Positions 51,626 through 61,090 of a stretch of DNA of 64,000 nucleotides are shown in pieces. The DNA comes from Puffinus mauretanicus (lineage: Eukaryota > Chordata > Aves > Procellariiformes > Procellariidae). Location: contig JAJKFH010000374.1 in the NCBI GenBank assembly GCA_023333565.1, forward strand, positions 1,798,001-1,862,000, read 5' to 3'. The notes beneath the pieces are model-generated. The model did not search any database. It was not told the DNA's origin and saw only the letters and a list, made by a program, of their open reading frames with translations. Made by a program: the position numbers and the translations under genes. Within the stretch, counting starts at the first letter, position 1; each line of letters opens with the position of its first letter.

Positions 51626-51814
51626 CTACTTCTCCACATTTTCCCCTTTTTTGTTTATAAAAAGCTTAATAAGCTGTTTCACCGTTGTCTCAATCCCTCT
51701 CTCAGAGAGTAAACCAGCGAGCAACGAAGCTGCCTCACGTTCCATGATAGCAGCGCACCCTCTGGGAGGCAGTTGGCCAGACTGCACCGTTATCCATTCT
51801 ATCCATTTGGACAC
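51626..51814 (-). pseudogene. gag matrix N-terminal fragment I, truncated
   Basis: 62 codons from an ATG at 51814, or fewer from an internal ATG that opens MEREAASLLAGLLSERG. The part from there through ETTVKQLIKLF resembles the first helices of betaretroviral matrix protein, by family pattern. The reading then leaves matrix abruptly and runs through polypurine tract 1 (INKKGENVEK, stop at 51626). So the rest of gag, all of pol and env are deleted and the gag start is fused to sequence normally found at the 3' end of the internal region. No myristoylation glycine is present at this start. Not expected to make a functional protein. Confidence 0.6.
51639..51652 (-). other. Polypurine tract 1
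   Basis: The minus strand reads AAAAAAGGGGAAAA and is followed at once by TGTGGAGAAG, an LTR-start-like sequence. Only about 54 bp of U3-like stub follow before the next tract. Confidence 0.75.
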
Positions 51815-51866
51815 TAGAATAGTACAACTCCCAGTCGCTTGTTTCCCACTCCCCTTCTCTCGCTGT

Positions 51867-51872
51867 GCTTAC
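51867..51872 (-). promoter_or_regulatory. Leader splice donor I
   Basis: The minus strand reads CTGCG|GTAAGCACAG, a good 5' splice site between the primer site and the gag start, where retroviruses keep their major donor. Confidence 0.55.
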
Positions 51873-51905
51873 CGCAGTCTCGAAGAATTGTAGTCGCTGC
51901 TACCA

Positions 51906-51936
51906 GACCCCTGGGCTATGAGCCCAGCATGTTTCC
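51906..51936 (-). other. Initiator-tRNA anticodon-arm-like segment
   Basis: Directly after the primer site, 31 nt in RNA-sense orientation align without gaps to vertebrate initiator tRNA-Met from the D-arm 3' side to the variable loop: 26 of 31 identical, all five differences transitions. The anticodon arm is intact as a 5-bp stem CTGGG/CCCAG with a 7-nt loop CTCATAG that holds the CAT anticodon, and the three stacked G:C pairs typical of initiators are kept. It may be a structural mimic of the primer tRNA, comparable in idea to the tRNA-like element described next to the HIV-1 primer site, or tRNA sequence captured during reverse transcription. Confidence 0.75.
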
Positions 51937-51954
51937 AACCATCCTCTGCTACCA
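51937..51954 (-). other. Primer binding site, initiator-Met tRNA
   Basis: The minus strand reads TGGTAGCAGAGGATGGTT, 18 nt exactly complementary to the 3' end (with CCA) of vertebrate initiator methionine tRNA as I know it. It starts 2 nt after LTR-A. The match stops at the 18-nt length normally copied up to modified A58. Betaretroviruses usually use lysine tRNA, so this is unusual and contrasts with the second primer site in the same element. Confidence 0.88.
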
Positions 51955-51956
51955 GA

Positions 51957-52200
51957 TGTCGGAGTGACTCAGGGTCGGAGTGGGAGTGCGAACGCAGAGT
52001 AATGACGAATCCCAGTATGGGCACGGTCATTCTCCTTTTAGTCAAGCAAATATTCATCTTAACTATCTTCTTTTATCATATAACGTTACAATCTACAGAA
52101 GTTATTTACACTACAACACAAAGATCAGTTCTACATGCATACAAACTTAGCATTTCTAATACAAAGCTTAACTTAACATTTCTAATCTTTTCTCTCCACA
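51957..52200 (-). mobile_element. 5' LTR (LTR-A) of chimeric element
   Basis: On the minus strand it starts TGTGGAGAGAAAAG and ends CACTCCGACA (TG...CA). It matches the left LTR over all 244 bp with four substitutions and no gap. A weak TATA-like ATATGATAAAAG lies at about 52070-52081. Two bases separate its end from the primer binding site, the normal retroviral spacing. Confidence 0.92.
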
Positions 52201-52206
52201 GCTTAT
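52201..52206. repeat. 6-bp target site duplication (right)
   Basis: GCTTAT, identical to 50459-50464. Confidence 0.9.
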
Positions 52207-53467
52207 CTTACTGTCTCAGCTTGTCTTTGCTTCTCATCCCTCTCTCCTCCATGTGTTCTGGCTTCTGCAGCACTGGTGGAGAATGACAAAAGGCGACAAA
52301 CCTGTCAGTGGCATGATCAGTCACTCCCTCGAACACTAAATATGCTCAAGACCATCAAATGAAGCTAACAGGAGTCAGGCTCAAAGCAAACAAAAAAGGG
52401 GTGTTCTTCATGCAACAGGTTGTTTGGCAGCAAAGCTCCTTGTTGAGGGATGTTGTGAGTGCTATCAGATAGGTGGGCTTCAGGAGAAACTGGCTAAGGG
52501 CATGGAAGAGAGATCACATCTGGCTCAGGATAACCCCGGGGTGAAAATGGCTGGGGGACTATTAAGGGGAAACGTCACATGTACTTACTGTTCCTTAAGC
52601 ACCTCCTTATTCCCACTAGAGACCAGATACTGGGCTAGGGGGAGTTGAGCCAGCACAGCTGTTCCTAGGCATCACCTCAACGTCCTGAAATGCTAAAGAT
52701 ACCGCCACTGTTACAGCACACCTTTATTCAGTGGCAACTCTGAAAAAGAAACCTGCATTGTAGAAACTGGATATAATCTAAGCGTAATAGTCTTTCTACT
52801 TGCCCTGGAACAGACTTGGCCAAATCCAACCTGCAGAGTCCCTGCTTCCAAACTGTCCCACCACCATCGAGTTTTCAACAGTGGCTTGTGGTCAGGGAGC
52901 TGTAAGCAGCCAGGGGAGCACTGGACTTTCAGCAGTCAAGCAGCAATGAAAAAGCAATAACAGCAATGCAGCATTTCTTCTAGAACCGAAACCACATTTG
53001 CGTGCTAAGAAGAAAAAAAACCCTGTAAGTCTAAATGTAGCAGTGCCATCTGCTGACCTATGCAATAACAGGAACGTAAGCCTCTAAAAGTCAGGACCTA
53101 CGGAAGGAGTGTATCCATCCCTCCCTTCGTGGCTAGTGTGCAGAGCCTAATCCTTGCAAAACACGCATGGATTTGGGGTTGTGGCTCCAGGAGCCCTGTC
53201 ATCAGGGCATAAAAAGGATCAGATGGTCAGTTGGTGTGAATTGGCAGGGGTCTCCTGACAGAGCATGTAATTTATGGCAGACAGTCCTGCACCCCCCGAA
53301 CATGCAGCAGTGGCCCTGCATGCTGCAGCGCTGAAAAAATCCCTAGCAGCTCTGAGTTGGCTTCCTTAAAAAGTGGAGGGACTTTTATCCTGCAGTCTGT
53401 CCGGGGAGCCTGTGCTGTTTAGTTTAGACATTGCATTTTTCTCTGTTTTGGATAGACTAAGGTTTTT

Positions 53468-53489
53468 GTTGTTGTTGTTGTTGTTGTTG
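53468..53489. repeat. (GTT)n microsatellite
   Basis: Seven perfect GTT units. Confidence 0.9.
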
Positions 53490-53830
53490 ATGCTGCAGGT
53501 CAGTGTTTTAAGACTTATGCTGGAAAGAGGGGGAGGTGCCAGCAAGATCTAGGTTGTGAGAACAGAGCGGCTTTTGACACTGGGCATCATGCAGGAAGCA
53601 GTTTGGGGTAGAAATACAATCTGCAGCATCCCTCTGCCCATCTTCAAAGGAAGCAAAAAGCCCCCCTTGAGATGGAGGAGAAATCTGCCAGCTGGCAGTG
53701 AGGGCTGGTATCTGCCATCTCATCGATGGCTGGAGGTGATCCCCAATTGCTCAGGACCTTGCAAATTCTTTAACTGGTGCAGAAACTGAGTGAGACCTTT
53801 TCTCTCTCTTCTCCAATTCCATCAGCTGAG

Positions 53831-53866
53831 CAGATCTTTCCATGATACCAGATCTTTCCATGATAA
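53831..53866. repeat. 18-bp tandem duplication
   Basis: CAGATCTTTCCATGATAC followed directly by the same unit with one change at the last base. It suggests a recent local duplication. Confidence 0.9.
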
Positions 53867-55180
53867 TCTTCCGCCCGCTTGGATGATCATTTTGCTTTAT
53901 TTTTCAGAAGAGGTTCCCTTTTGTGGGCAGAAGTTCAGGTGACACCTCTGAGTCAGAGAGCGGGATCTGCCCTCCCTCTCCCAACCGCTGAGTGTTTTGT
54001 GGCTTTGAATTGCTGTTGTGGATAACAGGAGTGGAAGACAGCTGGCTTACTTGCATTTCTATGGCATGCTCATCACTTTAGGTCCATCAGGAAAGGAGAG
54101 GCAGGTGCGGATTGAAGTGACACCCGTCAATCATTTGCTGTCTCTTTAATGAAACATGCATAGGCTGTCACTGAGTGTACTCTTGTTCTGTTTTATGGGC
54201 TCTTCGCTCCAAGAAGCTCTGGCTGTGCAGAAGACCTGCTGTAACACAGGAGACAGGACCACTGCTAGATGTCTGCCTGGGACACTGCAGCACCAAACAA
54301 GTCTGAAAGAGGCACTTTTTAGGGTTCCCCCAGCTAAACCTCTTGTTCTGGGTCGACCCATCTTCTCCTATCTAGAGCAGAGGCTGAGACTGCTCTGCAG
54401 ATGTCCCTGTTTTGTCTCTTACTGCCATGTTAAAGAAGGGCAGCTTCTTGTGTTCCCCACCCTGGACCCCTTCTCTTCAGCCTCCTACTACCAACCTTCT
54501 CCTTTCCTCAGCCCCAGCACTGGGAGAGCGTGTTGTGTTCAATGAGGAACGCACCCAGTATAAGCCCCTACAGCCTCTGTTCCCCATTTGCACCCCTGGG
54601 TTTCTGTTGACACCCCTGCTGCTGTTGACACCTCCTCCTTTCCTCCTGCCTCTGGGCACAGCAGCATTTGCCTGTGATGGGACCCTTTCCTGAGACGGTG
54701 GCTTTGTCCCACTGCCCTTTATGTCAGAAAAAACATTTGGCCAGCTCTTCATGAAAAGCCCTTTATAAATTATGACAAAGGTGCCCACAACAGGCTTATC
54801 AAATCGATGTCCTTCCCTACACTAACTCTGCCTAGCCATAAAAAAATCCCTAAAGGATGTTCTCTAATCCACTCAAATCAGAGTCTCCACTAGAGGTGAT
54901 AAAGGCATGTTCAACCACTTCCTCTCACAGAAGAGGTCCACAACCTCTTTGTTAGCCGTAGAAAAGAGTAACTTTTGCTCCTGGGGATTCAGGTCTGTAG
55001 AGGTGGCAGGAGACAGCCTCCCCCACGTGCCCCCCCATAGCGCCAAATGCTGTGCACCCTGTACGGCTGCTTTGACGGGGGATGTTGATGCTCTCTCTGC
55101 TGGAACGGTGGCTCTTCTTCCCGGGAAATGGGAGCAGCACTGTCGGAGCGGCGGCTTTGATTTTCACTGCCTGTCTGGTT

Positions 55181-55450
55181 CATTACCGATCGGGTAATGA
55201 CTGACAATAGGCCAATCAGATCTCCAGTATCACTATGTCAGCTTCATAATTAATACTACTGCAAACTAAGCTTATTGTGATTTAATTAGTAATACTGTAA
55301 TAATGCTACCGCCTGGGCTTAAGGTTACTAATTTATATAAATAGCTATGTTAATGTTTTGAAGCACCAAGTATTAATTGCATCAGTCTCGGTGTTAGACT
55401 CTGGTTGTCTAATGGCAGCTGCAAAACTCAACAACTCTTGGTAGTGTGGG
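55181..55450. other. Strong candidate enhancer-like element
   Basis: It opens with a 7-bp inverted repeat CATTACC-GATCG-GGTAATG (55181-55199), then CCAATCAG, TTCATAATTAATAC, GATTTAATTAGTAATAC, GTTACTAATTTATATAAATA and AGTATTAATTGCATC. The density of ATTA/TAAT cores in non-repetitive DNA is the highest in the window. This is typical of developmental conserved non-coding elements, though conservation was not tested. Confidence 0.4.
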
Positions 55451-58400
55451 GGGAAAAAAATGTTTTTGATCTTCTGCCTGTTGATTTTAACTAGGCAAGA
55501 GGTAGTCATGGAGCAGGCTGGAGGGATTTGGATAATATGGGCCAGGGAGCAGTATTTGAGATTCAAATCCCTTTTTGCTTGGATCTGTTATTTTTCTTTT
55601 TCCTTTCCACCACGAGCATCTCCCCCTCCCCTTCCCTCTTCTCCCTCCTTCCTCTTAAATATATAAATAAATCTGAGCTGCTTGCATCGACAGTTCCAAT
55701 TTGCCACAATTGGAAGATGCACACATGAGAGATCTCTGTGCAGCCAACTCGTATTTTATTTTCAAATCTAGAATTAAAAGGAAAGAAGGGGAAAAAAAGA
55801 GGGCCATGGGAGCACAAGGAGGATTTGCATACATCAGAGCTCTACATGAGCTAGGGCCTAAGCTCTTTCTCTGGGCTTGAATAAACTACTAGAGGGAAAA
55901 GGGAACAAGAAAAAAGGAAAATTGAGTGACAAAAAATCCTGACCCTTTCTCTGGGCTTGATGGAGGCTCATCTCCCTGCGATGGGGCTGGTGACAGATCC
56001 CTCTGTTGGACTAGCAACAACTGTCTGAGATGGAGGGAAGAATAATGTAAACTGACGCTGGAGTGGAAATGGGTTTTGTGCTGGCGTCCACTAGACTCAG
56101 GAACAAAAGTTAGACTCATAAATACTAGAGGTGGAGGGAGACACAGCACCAGAAGGATCTAAGTAGATATTTAAATTGGTATTCTTACCCTGGTTCTCTG
56201 TCCTTTTCCCCATACTCCTTCTTAGCCTTGCACACACAGTCCTCAGTTTTCTTATGGATGACAAACGTGTCCACAGGCAAGAGCAGAAACATCTGAGGAT
56301 GCGTCCGTACTGGGAGTGGTTCAATGGCAGCAGCGTGGAGCTCAGCGTGGGCTAACCCACACAGCAAGCTGTTTCCTCTGCTGTCTAGACATACCCACAG
56401 CAAGATGAATGCCTGATTTCCCAGCGCACCTCTCCAGCGTGTCACCTGTGAACGAGGGGATGTATCACCAAAGGTAATGGACTGCTCTGGGGCAAAAGAG
56501 CTGGAAACTGCCTGTAGCTACCAATGCTACCCATTGGTGTCTGGGAAGCTGAACTTCTCATGAGGCAACTCCTAACACCGGTTTGCTGTCAGTATTTTAA
56601 GACAAATCAAATTGTTAAAAATGAAGTAAAAACTTGCTTTAGTTAATCTTCATTGTTTTCTTCTGACTGGGTTTTCTAGGTCAGCAGAATCTCTTTACAC
56701 CTCATGTAGGGGAAGTTCCGCTCAGATTTATGAGGAAGTACAAAAATATGTATTTTCCCTTTCCTCAGGCCTCCCCCTCATCTGAACGACTGTCTTGACA
56801 GTGGATCAGGGCTAGATGCCGCTCCATGCAGGACTACTGCCACTGCTCTGTGCGTGAGCTGGGGATGGACTGGAGGATGGTAGTCCAGCTCACAACCTAG
56901 TCTAGGATGGAGCACATGGCGGGGGTCTCTGCCAGATGTGAAAAGACAGATGAGGGAAATACCTCTCTGGTACTGACTGCTGTGGGAGGTGGGATAGTCG
57001 TTCAATAATTCTGTTTCAGAAAGTCCTGAGCAGTCCTGTAGGACTGTAGTTGTGGTCCTACAGGCACCTTAGGGCATGCTAAAGTGGGTCCGCTCTTTGG
57101 AACACACCTGAGTTTATCGAAATAGAAAATACCTTCCACTTCATCCCATTTTTCCCAGGGATTTTCCCCACTCTTTCATGGCTGAGTGAGTGATTACCAG
57201 GATCACAACCAGCAACAACCAAATAATTCTCTGCAAGGAGATGTAGGGGTTTATCCAAACACAGGCTCCAAGGCTGGCACGGTCATCTCCAAAGATGGTT
57301 ACCCTTTCCTCTCATTTGCAAAAGAAGTGACAGAGATGCTGAAAAATCCTGGAACTGGCAGATGAGCAAAATCTATGGCAAATACAGCTGCTAAGTAGTT
57401 TGAGGTAACTGAAATGAACTGCACTTCCAATCATGCTCCAGCTATGACTGTATTCTGAGAAGCAGAGTCTGTGATAAATATAACTTGGCTGAATGCAAGA
57501 ATTTAGATCTTGTGTTAGATATTGAATTCATTACCTCTACATGTGTCTATATCCAGAGGCTGTATGTGCCCTTATCTCATCTATATCCAAAACGCTCTTA
57601 ATTTCATTGATGCTGACACTTAACTCTTGAAATACTTCTTCTCTTTTTGAAGAAGATCCACTAGCAAGCCAAGCCATACGGGAACATCACAAAGATGTGA
57701 ATGTTAGGAATAGGACCCCCTTCGGGGAAAATCAGTTTGCATAAAGTCATGAAATATAGATTTATTCATTTTTAATGTATTTCTCTTGCTTCTTTCTCCT
57801 TGCAAAATTCAGGCCAGCTGGTGGGATTGACAGTAATGACTCCCAGTGAGCTGGACTCTAATCAGCTCAGCTGGAATAGACTGAAGGACTTTTGGAAAAA
57901 TAAACCACCCCAGCAAAATGGATTTATCTTCTCAATTAGTCACAGATGCTAGTGGGATCCACCAGGTGTGCTACCGAATAGCCCCATGTGGCATAGCTTG
58001 TAGAAATCTTCCATTGCTGCAGCCCAGTCATGACTTTTGTCTTCTTCAGAAAAATGTAGTCAGAAATGAGGAAGAAAACACATATTTCAAAGTTGTCAGC
58101 GAAGTGAATGATTAGATTTCCCCTTCCTCGTTCACATTGGTCAGGGTTTGAAATCCCCATCTGTGTGAGCAGGTCATCAAACGCCTTGGCCAACAAGACC
58201 AACTCAGCACTTTGTACTGACCTTCATTACCCAGATTAGAAAGGAAACTAGCACACCATATGCCAGACATAAAAGTCTCCAGCAATTCTCTTTTCAGCAC
58301 TACACTCCTGGGTTTGGATCCCAGCCAGATTGTGCTCTTTGAAACTTATAAATTGCTTTCATCTCCCAGACAAGGTAAAATCAAATTGGTGTAAGCGATG

Positions 58401-59279
58401 TCGCATTGTTGATGAAGATGCAGATGCAAAGTTAACTCTAACACGGACTTAGCACACCATATGAGAAACATCTTAATAGGCACAGCTGCTTATTTTGGTT
58501 GGCCTTGGGGAAAAAAAAACCCACCAGTGTTTCTGAAAGCTGCAGTAACATTAAAGGAAATGGGTCTTTCTTCATGCAGACTCTGGGTCTGAGTTGTGCA
58601 GCCTTTCCTAGCATGCCCATGAATGGTGAGGTATGAATTGGGACACATGGCAGTTTATAAATGGTGGTGTTATCCTGAGCTATGCATGTGTCTTAGAGTC
58701 CTTTGCTTTTGATGTATTTATGGCTACTAATCTCTCTCTGGCTACAATCCCTGCCCAAGCTCTATTTCAATCCTCTGTCCATACAGGACTCATTTTATCA
58801 GGTTTTCCCATCTGTAGCTGTAACGATAATTGACTGTTACAAGTCTGTTGGCTCTGGAATTCAGCCCTTGAAAGGAGCGTTCCTCACCCAGAGACCGGGA
58901 TGGGTTAACTGAAAGCAGTTGGATTTGCTTTCCTCATTATACTTTTAGTAGACTGAATGGCAGTGTTTCCTCTATCCCTAATTTTTGTGATACTGTAGGG
59001 TTTACCAAACTTTCCCCTGCTTTTTCAACCCTTCCTCAAGGGCCTAGAGTGTTCCCTGGAGCTCTCCTTCCTTTTGCACTGCAACGTATCTGTCCCGAAG
59101 GACACCTGACAAACCCTCTCCCTCCCCTTCCCCTGCACTACCCTCTCCTCCTCTTCTCTTTGTGGAGAAACAGTTTTCATCTGGGGTTCAGAAACATTTC
59201 TATGCAGCACCCATAACTGTGATGGTTCCAGGTGCTAACATCATACAGGCTGGTCCTCCCCCACACAAAGGATCCCTGG
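55451..59279. other. Intergenic, no gene seen
   Basis: A 16-bp phrase CTTTCTCTGGGCTTGA appears at about 55864 and 55946. Otherwise only chance frames. Confidence 0.5.
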
Positions 59280-59450
59280 TGCCACCTTATGGGGTGCTCC
59301 CTTCAGTGGGGGGCTGTGGTCTCTCTGTTCAATACTCATAAATCCTGCAGGAACTTTGTACCACTCAGAATTTCAGCTGTCTGTCAAGTTTGATTGAAAT
59401 TGGCCAACTGGTTCAAAAGTTATTAGAGGGGAACTGACAGACAGAATGAT
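59280..59450 (+). repeat. Possible ancient interspersed repeat
   Basis: GCCACCTTATGGGGTGCTCC, then TCAAGTTTGATTGAAATTGG, CCAACTGGTTCAAAAGTTAT and GAACTGACAGACAGAATG. The phrase 'caagtttgattgaaattgg..ggttcaaaagttattagaggggaac' followed by ACAG units resembles an old vertebrate repeat tail that I recall seeing in many copies. I cannot name the family. Confidence 0.35.
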
Positions 59451-60449
59451 TGCTGAGGAAATCAGGCTAAAAATATTAACTTCCTGAGATAGCAACTTTG
59501 TTCTTTCAGAATTATCAGCATAAAATATATGTATACTGCTTAGCACAGGCTTCTTCCTACCTTTCCATTGCTTCTTTTCCTTCTCTTGTCTTTCTAGAGC
59601 ATTGGAGGTATGAACCCATCTCTCTCTCCTTGCCTAGCTCCAGAAATTCAGCAGGCTACGCAGAGCAGAGGGAGGGACCTGTGGTTTGTATCTCAAAAAG
59701 AAGGGGAAACAACTAGGTTATCCTAGCGCTTGTACCCAGAGTATTTGCTTATGCATTTCCCGTGGGGAATGGGAATTTGCATTGCCCCGTGAAACAGAAG
59801 AAAAATACTCCTCCCCCCTCATAGTTTACATTGAGCTTTTCTCCATGAGATGGGGAAAGACCCAAAGTGAACCTGGCCTTGCTACTGTGGGAAATGATCT
59901 GGACTAATGACTAAGCGACACTCGTCTCCCAGCTGGAGGAGTTTTGTGGTGCAGCATGAGTTTCACCAAGGGTGGATTGATACAGGAGGATGAGGAGCCA
60001 AGAGGGCAGGACTCGGTGCCCTACCCTGCCTGCGTTGTCCCTGATCAGTGTGGTTTGGGGCACAGGGGACACCAGGAGAGGAGGGGACAGTCCACGCATC
60101 GCCCCCCTTCCCTCCATCAGCACCAGTCCCAGGTTTCACGGCCCTTTTCAAACACATTTTTCCATCAGATTCACTTTGTGGGCAATAGAAATGCCAGATG
60201 TGGAGAGGGCATGTGGAGGGGGCAGGGGGGCATGGGGACGGCAGCAGTGGCAGGAAGAAGAGGAAAGAGGGGGGAATGGAGAGAGAGCACGTACAGAGAA
60301 AGAAACACTGTAAAAAGCAGTAAGTTCCTCTTCATATTGGCACAGCAATGTTTGCAGCATGGCTTAGCATGCCTCCTCCTGTTAAATAAATATTGTGACA
60401 GTTCTAATCCTAGCGAGCAGGGACGTAACCAGAACTTGGATTTTCACTG
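59451..60449. other. Intergenic, no gene seen
   Basis: 60190-60300 is G/A rich and keeps a plus-strand frame open for up to 168 codons; the translation is low-complexity Gly, Arg and Glu. Not a gene. Confidence 0.5.
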
Positions 60450-61090
60450 AGGGCAAACAGTAATGGGTACACTTTAAGTATTTCAAATAAGGATCTAATT
60501 TAGATCTACGAAGACAGCGCTGTTTGTTAAATAAATATCAAGCTCATCTGGTACCAGGCCAGTTGTTGTGGTTAAGCAAGATATATCTAGCTAGTGGTTA
60601 TTTAACTGAATAATGGGTGAACAAGCCCATGCAGACTGCAAAATGCTTTCTAATTGGTAGAAAGAGAGAAAGAGCGAGAGAAAGATAAAAAAGAGAAAAA
60701 GAGGGGGAAAAAAAAGGAAAAGGTAGCAAAAGAAGGACCTCTTTACATTTTGAATATGCCCTCTCTAGAAACTTTGAAAGCTATCAAAGGAGACAGCTCC
60801 ATCCTGGTAAGGGAATTAGATATCATTTAATTGCTAAAAAGAAAATGACAAATGCTGGTTCATAACTAACATGCTACAACCATCTTATGAAATGTTAATT
60901 GGAATACCTTACACTTCCCATGTACCTTTAATGAATTAATGGGGATGCCACACTCTATTTATAGGCCAGTTAAATTCCTCAGCAACTCCATTTACTCCTT
61001 GTATATATTATTAAACTTCAGATGACAGTTACATAATCAATATGCTGTCCTTTCATAAATCTAAATGAAGAAAATCCGGGGGGTCCTTTC
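60450..61090. other. Strong candidate conserved non-coding block
   Basis: Two complex AT-rich parts (60450-60650 and 60780-61080) flank a purine-rich tract. Motifs include GTTAAATAAATATCAAGC, GATATATCTAGCTAGTGG, CATTTAATTGCTAAAAAG, GAAATGTTAATTGGAATACC, TTTAATGAATTAATGGGG and TACATAATCAATATGC. Texture is that of long developmental enhancers. Inferred only. Confidence 0.4.
60655..60727. repeat. Purine-rich tract (GA/A)
   Basis: About 70 bp almost free of pyrimidines on the plus strand (AGAAAGAGAGAAAGAGCGAG and similar), lying between the two conserved-looking halves. Confidence 0.8.

Larger units (their letters stand above)
51897..51956 (-). repeat. 11-bp direct repeats around tRNA-like segment
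   Basis: TCTGGTAGCAG occurs twice on the minus strand, at 51956-51946 (spacer plus start of the primer site) and at 51907-51897 (directly after the tRNA-like segment). The repeats could mark template switching that inserted the intervening 38 bp. Confidence 0.85.
50465..52200 (-). mobile_element. Chimeric non-autonomous ERVK-like LTR element
   Basis: A 1736-bp insertion bounded by GCTTAT duplications and by two 244-bp LTRs in the same orientation. Element order on the minus strand: LTR-A (52200-51957), initiator-Met primer site, tRNA-like segment, splice donor, gag start I, polypurine tract 1, short U3-like stub, polypurine tract 2, LTR-B (51557-51196), lysine-type primer site, splice donor, gag start II, LTR-derived repeat array, polypurine tract 3, LTR-A (50708-50465). 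There is no room for pol or env, so it depended on proteins from a helper. Gag remnants, primer site, polypurine tracts and duplication size fit a betaretrovirus-like (class II) origin. LTR-B occurs once with no partner, so this is a recombinant that inserted as one unit rather than a nested insertion. Confidence 0.9.
52207..55180. other. Intergenic, no gene seen
   Basis: Chance frames up to about 129 codons. Simple repeats are listed separately. No family-level repeat recognised. Confidence 0.5.

Noticed and set aside
51906..51954. A tRNA gene at this position
   Set aside because: The tRNA 3' end is encoded on the plus strand while the anticodon-arm match is on the minus strand, and the acceptor 5' side, D arm and T arm are missing. 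It is a primer site plus a tRNA-like segment, not a tRNA gene.
59944..60450. Plus-strand frame of 168 codons
   Set aside because: Much of it is low-complexity Gly/Arg/Glu encoded by a G/A-rich stretch.
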